Shown here: positions 7,867 through 14,404 of the stretch, piece after piece
Layout of the letters: the number at the start of each line of letters is the position of its first letter
Numbering within the stretch: the stretch's first letter is position 1
The notes under the pieces: model-generated
The model's input: only the letters and a program-made list of their open reading frames with translations
What the model was told of the DNA's origin: nothing
The model's database searches: none
Position numbers and translations under genes: made by a program
NCBI GenBank assembly: GCA_036272735.1
Contig: DATAYF010000256.1
Location: 1-23,488 of the forward strand
Length of the DNA: 23,488 nucleotides
Source of the DNA: DATAYF01 sp036272735
GTDB lineage: Bacteria > Chloroflexota > Ktedonobacteria > Ktedonobacterales > Ktedonobacteraceae
Direction of reading: 5' to 3'

Positions 7867-8651
7867 ATAATGTTGTTGTCGTTGATGGAGTGCGTCTCGC
7901 CTACCGCACTGATGGACCAGAAGATGCCCCCGCACTTGTGATGGTGAACTCGCTTGGGACGAACCTGCACATGTGGGACCCCCAGATAGTACCGCTCAGC
8001 CGCCACCTGCGCATCGTTCGATACGATTGTCGTGGTCACGGTGCCTCCGATGTTCCCCCCGAACCATATACTATCGAGCAGTTTGGACTCGATCTCCTCG
8101 CGCTGCTCGATACGTTACAGATCGAACGAGCACATATCTGCGGTCTCTCGCTCGGTGGGATGGTTGCCTTATGGCTCTCTGTGAGATATCCCCAGCGGGT
8201 TTCCCGCGCGATATTCGCGAATACCGCCGCACGAATTGGTTCGGTGCCGATGTGGGAGACACGTATGGACGCGGTAAACACAGGAGGCATGGGGGCAATT
8301 CGGGATGCCTCCCTCGCACGCTTTCTCAGTGAGGAGTTTCGTGGAAAACATCCCGAGGTGGTACAAAAAATTGGTGAGATGATCGAAGCGATCAACCCAC
8401 GAGGATATATGGGAGCATGCGCTGCCCTGCGCGATGCAGACCTGCACGCACTGCTTGCCGCGATCCACGTCCCATCCCTCATCATCGCTAGCACGCTTGA
8501 CGAGTCCACGCCGCTGTTCCAATCGCAAGAACTCCATGCTGCCATCGCGGGAAGCGAACTCGTGATACTGCGCCAGGCTGCACATCTGTCGAACGTGGAG
8601 CAGTCCGAGGAGTTCAGTAAGGCTATGAGCACCTTTCTTGCTCACTCGTGA
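7863..8651 (+). CDS. pcaD: 3-oxoadipate enol-lactonase
   Basis: PcaD hydrolyses beta-ketoadipate enol-lactone to beta-ketoadipate. The 262-residue alpha/beta hydrolase shows the nucleophile elbow GLSLGGM (Ser96), the acid in TLDEST (Asp213) and the catalytic His in AAHLSNVEQ (His241). The early oxyanion region VNSLGTNLHMWDPQ and YDCRGHGAS are typical of PcaD. Size matches the stand-alone enzyme and shows no fused decarboxylase. It overlaps pcaB by 4 nt. The gene that should come next, the CoA-transferase that takes its product, survives only as fragments. Confidence 0.94.
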   Translation: MNNVVVVDGVRLAYRTDGPEDAPALVMVNSLGTNLHMWDPQIVPLSRHLRIVRYDCRGHGASDVPPEPYTIEQFGLDLLALLDTLQIERAHICGLSLGGMVALWLSVRYPQRVSRAIFANTAARIGSVPMWETRMDAVNTGGMGAIRDASLARFLSEEFRGKHPEVVQKIGEMIEAINPRGYMGACAALRDADLHALLAAIHVPSLIIASTLDESTPLFQSQELHAAIAGSELVILRQAAHLSNVEQSEEFSKAMSTFLAHS

Positions 8652-8705
8652 AATGAGCGACTGGCTTGAAGAAGTATGCAGTATGGTGCAAAGAAAGAGG
8701 TTTCC

Positions 8706-8812
8706 ATGGTAGATAAACGTCTCTCGTTGAAAGAAGCCATTGCCGAGTATGTGCGTGATGACCTGTCGGTAGCCATTGAAGGTTTTACCGCCTTCATCTG
8801 CTTTGCTGCTAG
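8706..8812 (+). pseudogene. 3-oxoacid CoA-transferase subunit A (PcaI-like) N-terminal remnant
   Basis: A start with good AAAGAGG spacing opens a frame reading MVDKRLSLKEAIAEYVRDDL and on to EGFTAFICFAA, the normal beginning of a class I CoA-transferase A subunit. After about 35 residues the family sequence stops at about 8812 and the frame turns to nonsense that ends at 8870. An intact A subunit would be roughly seven times longer. The intact ribosome binding site suggests recent loss. PcaI is expected at exactly this place between pcaD and pcaF, hence the name by context. Confidence 0.75.
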
Positions 8813-9097
8813 AATGGAGGCACGGCAGCACAGCAGGCAGGGATACCGGGCAAGGGGCCGCAACTCGTGATTACCGACAAAGCGCTGTTCGATTTTGAGA
8901 ATGCGGAACGTGAAATGCAACTGATCTCGCTGTACCCTGGGACGACGCTGGACGATGTCGCTGCTGAAATGGGCTGGAAGGTGCGCGTGGCCGAAGCTCT
9001 GACCGAGACGCCAGCTCCCACTGCTGATGAATTGTCCAATATGCGCAGACTACGTGCAAGCGGCACGACTTCCACGAAGGGTGCGAGTGAGCCCTGA
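8813..9097 (+). pseudogene. 3-oxoacid CoA-transferase subunit B (PcaJ-like) C-terminal remnant
   Basis: In a different frame, directly after a TAG at 8810-8812, the sequence reads NGGTAAQQAGIPGKGPQLV, then ITDKALFDFENAEREMQ, LISLYPGTTLDDVAAEMGW, and a proline-rich PTADELSNMRRLR ending. This is the C-terminal third of a CoA-transferase B subunit. No start codon or catalytic Glu region is left. The junction with the PcaI remnant is immediate, so one deletion of about 1.2 kb (estimated from usual family lengths) joined the start of A to the end of B out of frame. Confidence 0.75.
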
Positions 9098-9164
9098 TCC
9101 CCAATGCAGCAGAGCAGAAGTCAATGCGTTGAGCGTCGAGCTTGATAAGCGGAAGGAAAGATCT

Positions 9165-10367
9165 ATGAGACACGAAGCAGTGATCATCTCAGCCGTGAGA
9201 ACGCCCTTTGGACGGTATAACGGCATTCTAAAAGATGTGCGCCCCGACGATCTGGCGGCCCTGGTCATTAGCGAAGCGGTCAAACGTGCTGGCGTCGATC
9301 CCCACGAGATCGAAGATGTCATCCTTGGCTGCGCCAACCAGGCCGGGGAAGATAACCGGAACGTGGCTCGGATGGCCGCCCTACTCGCCAATTTGCCCAT
9401 TGAAGTTGGTGGACAAACCGTGAACCGACTGTGTGGTTCAAGCCTGCAAGCAGTCAACTCGGCGGCCCAGGCCATCGCTTTTGGATCGGGCGACGTGTTT
9501 GTGGCTGGTGGAGTCGAGAGCATGTCACGCGCTCCTTTTGTGATGGGGAAAGCTGAGAGCGCCTTCCCACGTGGCAATATCACCCTCCACGACACAACGC
9601 TTGGTTGGCGGTTCGTCAATCCACAGCTGGCGAAGATGTACCCACCCGATAGCATGGGGGAGACCGCAGAAAATGTGGCGAGTAAATACCAGATCAGTCG
9701 CCACGATCAAGATGCTTTCGCCTTGCGCAGCCAGCAACGTGCTGTCGCCGCTATTGAGTCGGGTCGCTTTGCCGAAGAGATTGTTGGTGTGACTGTACCA
9801 CAGAAGAAATCGGAAACCATCATTATTGCTCGCGACGAGCATCCACGCCCCAATATGACGTTGGAGTCCCTCAGTAAGCTCAAACCTGCCTTTCGGGAAG
9901 GTGGTTCTGTTACTGCGGGCAACTCGTCGGGCATCAACGATGGTGCTGCGGCTATGGTGCTTACGTCTGCGGAGCGGGCACAGCAGCTAGGCATCAAGCC
10001 ATGGGCACGCGTCGTCTCGACAGCAGTGGCGGGAGTAGACCCTTCATACATGGGGCTGGGGCCAATTCCAGCAAGCAAAAAGGCACTCGCACGTGCGGGA
10101 CTGAGCATTGCTGATATGGACCTGGTCGAGCTGAATGAAGCCTTCGCATCACAAGCACTCCAGTGTGCGCGGGAACTGGAGATCGACATGGACAAGCTCA
10201 ACGTCAACGGTGGAGCGATTGCCCTGGGGCATCCGCTGGGAGCCTCTGGCGCTCGCATCCTGGAAACGTTGCTTTACGAGTTGCGCCATCGTGGGGGCCA
10301 CTATGGCCTGGCTACGATGTGCGTAGGCGTCGGCCAGGGCGTTGCTACGGTCGTCGAGATGCTCTAA
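9165..10367 (+). CDS. pcaF: Beta-ketoadipyl-CoA thiolase
   Basis: PcaF splits beta-ketoadipyl-CoA with CoA into succinyl-CoA and acetyl-CoA. I chose the ATG at 9165 because GGAAGGAAAG lies just upstream and the protein then starts MRHEAVIISAVRTPFGRYNG, as thiolases do; an upstream in-frame ATG at 9027 lies within the PcaJ remnant. The 400-residue protein has the nucleophile Cys90 (NRLCGSSLQ), His356 (GHPLGASGAR) and Cys386 (MCVGVGQG). It appears intact. As a thiolase alone it could also serve fatty-acid or phenylacetate degradation; the operon position argues for PcaF. With pcaIJ lost, its substrate must come from a CoA-transferase encoded elsewhere. Confidence 0.9.
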   Translation: MRHEAVIISAVRTPFGRYNGILKDVRPDDLAALVISEAVKRAGVDPHEIEDVILGCANQAGEDNRNVARMAALLANLPIEVGGQTVNRLCGSSLQAVNSAAQAIAFGSGDVFVAGGVESMSRAPFVMGKAESAFPRGNITLHDTTLGWRFVNPQLAKMYPPDSMGETAENVASKYQISRHDQDAFALRSQQRAVAAIESGRFAEEIVGVTVPQKKSETIIIARDEHPRPNMTLESLSKLKPAFREGGSVTAGNSSGINDGAAAMVLTSAERAQQLGIKPWARVVSTAVAGVDPSYMGLGPIPASKKALARAGLSIADMDLVELNEAFASQALQCARELEIDMDKLNVNGGAIALGHPLGASGARILETLLYELRHRGGHYGLATMCVGVGQGVATVVEML

Positions 10368-10405
10368 TCGTCAAAAGGGTATTGTCAATTCATTCCTTCA
10401 TGAAA

Positions 10406-10450
10406 GGGCCGCCGGATACCCCTACGATTCATCTAGGGGTAAGGCGGCCC
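10406..10450. repeat. Compound hairpin at the likely left end of the IS200/IS605 element
   Basis: An outer stem GGGCCGCC (10406-10413) with GGCGGCCC (10443-10450) encloses an inner stem ACCCCTA (10418-10424) with TAGGGGT (10434-10440) and a 9-nt loop. Single-strand transposons of this family carry subterminal hairpins that TnpA binds. There is no T run after it, so it is a poor intrinsic terminator for pcaF. Confidence 0.55.
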
Positions 10451-10496
10451 AACGTAGCTCTTCCAGAGAGTTAGGACACATGTTATAATTCGGTGT

Positions 10497-10818
10497 ATGG
10501 ATGCGCAGCACACCAAACACGTCATGTATAAACTGGCCTATCACTTTGTCTGGTGCCCCAAATACCGTAAAAATATTCTGGTGGGGAAAACTTGCTGCGT
10601 TTATCGAACAGGAAATCCGCCGCATCTGCGAAGCTAACACCTGGACGATAGGCGCGCTCAATGTGCAGGAAGATCATGTGCATCTCTTTCTCAGCGCTCC
10701 CCCGTCTGTTGCTCCCTCACAGGTTGCTCATACCTTGAAAGGGACAACCGCCCGTCGTGTTTTTCAACACTTCCCTGAGTGGTGGTCTTACCGGAACCAG
10801 CAAGCCCAACAGGAATAG
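10497..10818 (+). pseudogene. tnpA: IS200/IS605 Y1 transposase TnpA, frameshifted and lacking its C-terminal region
   Basis: TnpA nicks and rejoins single-stranded transposon ends through a tyrosine. From the ATG at 10497 the frame reads MDAQHTKHVMYKLAYHFVWC, then PKYRKNILVGK, the normal start. It leaves frame at an A run near 10587-10592, and the rest (LAAFIEQEIRRICEA onward) continues in the +1 frame to 10818. The HUH metal motif is present as DHVHLFLS. The usual W-rich segment and tyrosine helix after FPE are missing or compressed: the product ends FPEWWSYRNQQAQQE, where YRNQQ could be the remains of the YxxxQ catalytic motif after a deletion of about 25-30 residues. Apparent total is about 105 residues against 130-150 usual. 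Confidence 0.7.
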
Positions 10819-10847
10819 TCGTGTAGCAGTGTCACCATCTAGCAGAC

Positions 10848-10874
10848 GAGGGACGGGAACATCGCTCGTCCCTC
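10848..10874. repeat. 8-bp stem hairpin between tnpA and tnpB
   Basis: GAGGGACG (10848-10855) pairs with CGTCCCTC (10867-10874) around an 11-nt loop, ending 15 nt before the tnpB ATG. It could limit tnpB translation by occupying the initiation region, but no role can be shown from sequence. Confidence 0.4.
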
Positions 10875-11590
10875 TCGAAAGCGAACGACATGCAACAGAT
10901 CATCACCGCAAAACTCAAGCTGAACACCACGCCAGAGCAGTTGCAAGCATTACGCACGACGCAACTGGCCTATCGTGATGCACTCAATGCGGTGAGTGGC
11001 TATGCTTTTGAGCACGGCAAAACCAGTAGTGTGACGACCCTACACAAAGGCATGTATGCGGAGTTGCGTGCTCGGTATCATCTTCCCTCGCAACTGGCCG
11101 GTCGCGTGGAACGACAGGTGGCGGCAACATACAAAGGACTCTGGACCAAGCTCAAGAAGAATGCCGAGCATCGCCGGGCGAAGATCACGAAAAAACGCTT
11201 GAAGGGTCTGGACAAGCCCCCCAAGTACAGTTCTCCGACGGTTCAGTATACCTATGAGCGGGATTACACCTTTCAGTGCGACATCCGGGTCAGTGTCGGA
11301 ACGCTCAATGGACGCATCAGCATCCCCTACCAGGGCTATGACAAGCATACGGCCCTCATTCAACATGGAGCCACCATCGGGGACGCGAAACTCTGGTATG
11401 ACCGGCAAAAGAAGACGTTCTATGTCCTCGTTTCCCTCTCCATTGACGTATCTGAGCCAACAGACGAGCAATTCACAGAAGTCGTTGGCGTGGATGTCGG
11501 CATTCGGTATCTGGCAGTGACCTCTACCGAGGTCGGCAAGGCAGGCTTTCACCCAGGCAAACGTATCAGACACAAAGCCAACCATTACGC

Positions 11591-11620
11591 ACGATTACGC
11601 ACGATTACGCACGATTACGC
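11591..11620 (+). repeat. Perfect tandem decamer, three copies, inside tnpB
   Basis: ACGATTACGC occurs three times head to tail at 11591, 11601 and 11611. One copy is the native coding sequence for ARLR; the two extra copies add 20 nt and cause the tnpB frameshift. Confidence 0.9.
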
Positions 11621-11623
11621 AAA

Positions 11624-11646
11624 CGAGTGCCTCAAAAAGGCACTCG
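11624..11646. repeat. Perfect 8-bp stem hairpin next to the decamer array
   Basis: CGAGTGCC (11624-11631) pairs with GGCACTCG (11639-11646) around a 7-nt loop. It lies 3 bp after the tandem decamers and may have favoured polymerase slippage there. Confidence 0.5.
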
Positions 11647-11663
11647 TGGCGCGAAACGCCGAT

Positions 11664-12077
11664 GACAGTGCATCGAGCAGCGAGAGAGACGGTGTCCAAA
11701 GAGCTGCTGATGGTGACCGACGGCAGGTATTCCCTGTCTCCGATCAGAGTCTCCATCGCCAAGCACATCATAGCGCGTGACGAGCCCTCCCTCCACTTCA
11801 TCGAGGACCACTTGTCGGCCAAACTCCACCAGCGCTCCGCCTTTGTGACGTGGAATGATGCGGGTATGCGGGTATGCGGCTCATGCAAACTGAGCACTTT
11901 TTCCTCGGAGGCCACCTTCCGGCCTTCCAGCATACGTGCCCGGCTTTGTGCCATCACACGGTGGATGAGTGGGAGCACCTGTTCTGCGCGGGAGAGCAGG
12001 CGCTGCACTTCTTTCTGGCCCGTAGCCTGCATTTGCTTCATGAGCGCATGCTCGACGTGTTCGGCCTGGTGAACCAT
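11664..12077 (-). pseudogene. ISNCY-type transposase, internal fragment with a frameshift
   Basis: On the minus strand the frame from 12077 reads HQAEHVEHALMKQMQATGQ, then RARMLEGRKVASEEKVLSLH and EPHTRI, which resembles the central part of ISNCY-group DDE transposases (KxVSLFEPHTxII). The expected continuation follows in another frame: IIPRHKGGALVEFGRQVVLD, then EVEGGLVTRYDVLGDGDSD and GHHQQLFGH. The shift is explained by an 8-bp tandem duplication at 11860-11875. Both the N-terminal DNA-binding part and the C-terminal part after GHHQQLFGH are missing. The junction with tnpB lies between about 11663 and 11710. Family assignment is from remembered motifs, so moderate. Confidence 0.6.
11860..11875 (-). 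repeat. 8-bp tandem duplication inside the ISNCY-type transposase
   Basis: GCGGGTAT occurs at 11860-11867 and again at 11868-11875. Removing one copy restores the frame between EPHTR and IIPRHKGG on the minus strand. Confidence 0.85.
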
Positions 12078-12106
12078 CTGCTCCGCTGTGGTAATCAGAC
12101 GATGGT

Positions 12107-12223
12107 ACAGCTGTTGAATGCTCTTTTAATCACCACATTATGGAAGTTTCTCCATTCGGTATACCCTAAAGTTTTGTACAGTTCACGAGCACTCCAATAC
12201 TTGTCCAGTACCTGTTTTCTTCT
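12107..12223 (-). pseudogene. DinD/antirepressor-like N-terminal scrap
   Basis: A short minus-strand frame reads RKQVLDKYWSARELYKTL, then GYTEWRNFHNVVIKRAFNSC. The pattern YWSARELxxxLGYxxWRNF is the hallmark of the N-terminal domain of DNA-damage-inducible protein D and related antirepressor-like proteins. Only about 39 residues remain, followed by a stop at 12095. It lies between the ISNCY-type remnant and the 3' end of the inositol operon, so it is a gene fragment left by insertion or deletion. Confidence 0.5.
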
Positions 12224-12248
12224 TGCAACACAACCGTTGGCTACAGGT

Positions 12249-13271
12249 TTAGGCGATCTCGATAGCATCTCTGCCACCATAGACATCCCACCAGCTAGTC
12301 GCGCTGACAGTCACCACGCGGTTGATCTCCTGAATATTTTGCACGCCACGCTCGGTGAGCCAGTCTGCCAGCGCCTCCTGACCTTGCCGGGCATAGACCG
12401 GGATCCCGCCCTGCCAGGTTGCGCGGCCACAGAGCACGCCCGCAAAGCGTGCACCGGCTTCGGCGGCCAGTTCCAGCATTTCGCAGAAGGTCGTGTCGGA
12501 GATCCCAGCGCTCAAATAAATCAAGGGGCGCGAGGCCACGCTGGCAGCTTCGCGCAGATATCCCAGAGCCTGCTGGCGTGTATACGCTCCCGTACCTCCA
12601 GTGAATGCGCGCGTTCCGGCCACAAAGACGGGATTGATGGGCAGTTCGACCTTGAGCACATCGACGCTATAACGCGGCTGCCCAAATTCCTCAATCACGC
12701 TTGTCACATAGGCTGGTTTTTGGCAGGCAAATTCCAACTCCTGACTATCACCCAAAGTGTAATCATAGACCAGCGGTTCCAGGAAAAAAGGCACGTCCAG
12801 TGCCACACACTCGGCTCCGACGCGCTCAACATATGCCTGCTTGCGTGCATTGATGTTCTCATTGTCACGGGGATTGTAGTACAGCAGGATTTTGATTGCG
12901 TGTGCGCCAGCCTCAACAAGGCGGCGCACGCTCCATTCCGGTAGCAGGTCGGGCAGGCGATCTCCCGCCTCGCCTGTATAGCCGGACTTCTCATAGGCCA
13001 GCATCACCGCTGCATCGGGCGCGCAACTGGCGATCGCTTCCAGACCATATTCGGGATCTAGTAGCAACGCACTGGCATAGGGCGAGAGCACGCTGGCCAC
13101 CGTTGATTTGAACGCCTGCATATCGTGCGCCGTCGCCTCAGCTCCGCGCGCGTCGGCAATTGACTGCAAGAGATTCAAGCGATGATCAACCGCCAGTGCG
13201 GCAATCACGCCTCGTTCGTTGGCGCAAGCGTTCAAAGCTGCAAATTTGCCACGGCTCATTTTGACAGTCAT
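12249..13271 (-). CDS. LacD-family class I aldolase, probable 2-deoxy-5-keto-gluconate-6-phosphate aldolase
   Basis: The protein (340 residues from the ATG at 13271, which has AGGAGAGA upstream) is a tagatose-1,6-bisphosphate aldolase of the LacD type, a Schiff-base aldolase with a TIM barrel. In numbering from this ATG the Schiff-base lysine is Lys207 (VDVLKVELPINP), with Glu165 in FFLEPLVYD. Early ALAVDHRLNL and the LLDPEYG segment are also typical. It is last in the inositol operon, 56 nt after iolG. No lac or tagatose genes are nearby, and no IolJ-type class II aldolase is present. I infer that it cleaves 2-deoxy-5-keto-D-gluconate 6-phosphate to malonate semialdehyde and dihydroxyacetone phosphate. 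Family is secure; substrate is inference. Confidence 0.85.
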   Translation of the reverse strand: MTVKMSRGKFAALNACANERGVIAALAVDHRLNLLQSIADARGAEATAHDMQAFKSTVASVLSPYASALLLDPEYGLEAIASCAPDAAVMLAYEKSGYTGEAGDRLPDLLPEWSVRRLVEAGAHAIKILLYYNPRDNENINARKQAYVERVGAECVALDVPFFLEPLVYDYTLGDSQELEFACQKPAYVTSVIEEFGQPRYSVDVLKVELPINPVFVAGTRAFTGGTGAYTRQQALGYLREAASVASRPLIYLSAGISDTTFCEMLELAAEAGARFAGVLCGRATWQGGIPVYARQGQEALADWLTERGVQNIQEINRVVTVSATSWWDVYGGRDAIEIA

Positions 13272-13327
13272 CAATCTCTCTCCTGAATGTCAGCTAGAAA
13301 AATGTTCTGGATAGAATACGATGCTCC

Positions 13328-14377
13328 TCATTGCTGCGAGCAGATGGCATTGATTTCGCTAAGATGTACAGGCCGTTGTTCTTCCATCGACCGGCGCGCG
13401 GCCAGCGCCATCACCACCGGGGCGCGCCCGTCCTGTTCGCTGACTGGTACGGGCCGATCATACTGCACCGCCTCTACGAACGCGGTCATCTCTCGTACGA
13501 AGCTTTCGGTGTAGCGCTCCAGGAAAAAGTGCAACGGCAGGTCGCGACGCACGCACTGGCCATCGCTGATGATGGCCGTGTTGGGATAAATATTGTCGGT
13601 GCTGATCGCCCCGGCGCTACCCAGCAGTTCTACACGCTGGTCGTAGCCGTAAGCGGCGCGACGGCTGTTATCGATCGTCGCGATGACGCCGCTGGCGAAG
13701 CGCAACATCACCACCGCCGTATCTACATCGCCAGCCTCGCCGATTGCCGGATCGCTCATCACTCCGGCCAGGGTAAAGACTTCCTCGACTTCGTCTCCGA
13801 TCAAGAAGCGGGCCATATCGAAGTCGTGGATCATCATATCGAGGAAGAGTCCTCCGGAGACGCGGATATACCCGATGGGTGGCGGGGCCGGGTCACGGCT
13901 GGTGATGTGCAGCAGATGTGGGCGGCCAATCTCCGCCCGCTCTACCACCTGGCGTACACGACGATAGTTGGCGTCGAAGCGACGATTGAAGCCGATCTGT
14001 AGTTTTAAATTTCGTCCGACGCGCGCCTGTTCGACTGCCGTGATTGCCCGGTCGATCGAGAGCAGATCAAGAGCGATTGGCTTCTCGCAAAAAATATGCT
14101 TGCCCATCTGCGCAGCCTCTTCGATAATGCGTGCATGCGTATCGGTCGATGAACAGATGACGACCGCCTGAATATCGATATTCTCCAGAATCTCCACATA
14201 ATTACGCGTGAAATAGGGAATGGCGTAGCGCTCCGCGCAGGTGCGCGCAGCCTCTTCGTTCGCGTCAGCCACCATCAGCAGGCGGGCAGAGGGAATGCGT
14301 GTAACGAGGTGTTCGGCATGCAGTGAGCCAATACGCCCGGCTCCGATCAGGCCGATCTTCAATAGATTTACTGGCAC
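13328..14377 (-). CDS. iolG: Inositol 2-dehydrogenase
   Basis: IolG oxidises myo-inositol to scyllo-inosose with NAD+, the first step of the pathway. The start is a GTG preceded by GGAGAGGAG at 7 nt. The 349-residue Gfo/Idh/MocA-family protein has the Rossmann motif IGLIGAGRIGSLHAEHL, the catalytic Lys99 in CEKPIALD, and the Asp180/His184 pair in SGGLFLDMMIHDFD, with the same 4-residue spacing as in Bacillus IolG. The fold alone does not fix the sugar, since many relatives act on other polyols, but position between iolE and the aldolase makes inositol or scyllo-inositol most likely. There are 27 nt between iolE and this gene. Confidence 0.88.
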   Translation of the reverse strand: MPVNLLKIGLIGAGRIGSLHAEHLVTRIPSARLLMVADANEEAARTCAERYAIPYFTRNYVEILENIDIQAVVICSSTDTHARIIEEAAQMGKHIFCEKPIALDLLSIDRAITAVEQARVGRNLKLQIGFNRRFDANYRRVRQVVERAEIGRPHLLHITSRDPAPPPIGYIRVSGGLFLDMMIHDFDMARFLIGDEVEEVFTLAGVMSDPAIGEAGDVDTAVVMLRFASGVIATIDNSRRAAYGYDQRVELLGSAGAISTDNIYPNTAIISDGQCVRRDLPLHFFLERYTESFVREMTAFVEAVQYDRPVPVSEQDGRAPVVMALAARRSMEEQRPVHLSEINAICSQQ

Positions 14378-14404
14378 AAGGTTTCTCCTCTCCCTTCGCT
14401 TAGC

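Larger units (their letters stand above)
10406..11663 (+). mobile_element. Degenerate IS200/IS605-type element (tnpA + tnpB)
   Basis: The segment holds a left-end-like hairpin (10406-10450), a TATAAT box (10484-10489), a frameshifted tnpA and a frameshifted, truncated tnpB in the same orientation. No right end is seen, because the ISNCY-type remnant begins where tnpB stops. The element cannot make either protein intact and is probably immobile unless helped in trans. Confidence 0.75.
10890..11663 (+). pseudogene. tnpB: TnpB-type RNA-guided nuclease, frameshifted and truncated
   Basis: TnpB is the IS605-encoded ancestor-like relative of Cas12. The N-terminal helix-rich and wedge regions are present (MQQIITAKLKLNTTPEQLQA; RVERQVAATYKGLW around 73-85), and the first RuvC aspartate is visible as Asp202 in VVGVDVGIRYLAVTS. 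At HYARLR (about residues 232-237) a decamer repeated three times shifts the frame. If two copies are removed, the sequence continues KRVPQKGTRGAKRR, exactly as family members do, to about 11663. There the homology ends at the border with the ISNCY-type remnant, so the rest of RuvC (catalytic Glu, zinc ribbon, last Asp) is absent. It is not functional as a nuclease. Confidence 0.8.

Noticed and set aside
10406..10450. Rho-independent terminator after pcaF
   Set aside because: The stem is strong, but no T run follows on the plus strand, and the position before tnpA fits an IS end better.
11591..11620. CRISPR-like or iteron repeat array
   Set aside because: The units are 10 bp, directly abutting, only three in number and lie within a tnpB coding sequence, so slippage is the simpler explanation.
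10890..11663. Functional RNA-guided TnpB nuclease
   Set aside because: The frame is broken after Asp202 and the other catalytic residues, zinc ribbon and right end are missing.
11874..12944. Long plus-strand open frame of 356 codons spanning the IS remnant and the aldolase gene
   Set aside because: It runs antisense to two recognisable minus-strand coding sequences, has no family-like translation and no ribosome site. It is an antisense shadow in GC-biased DNA.
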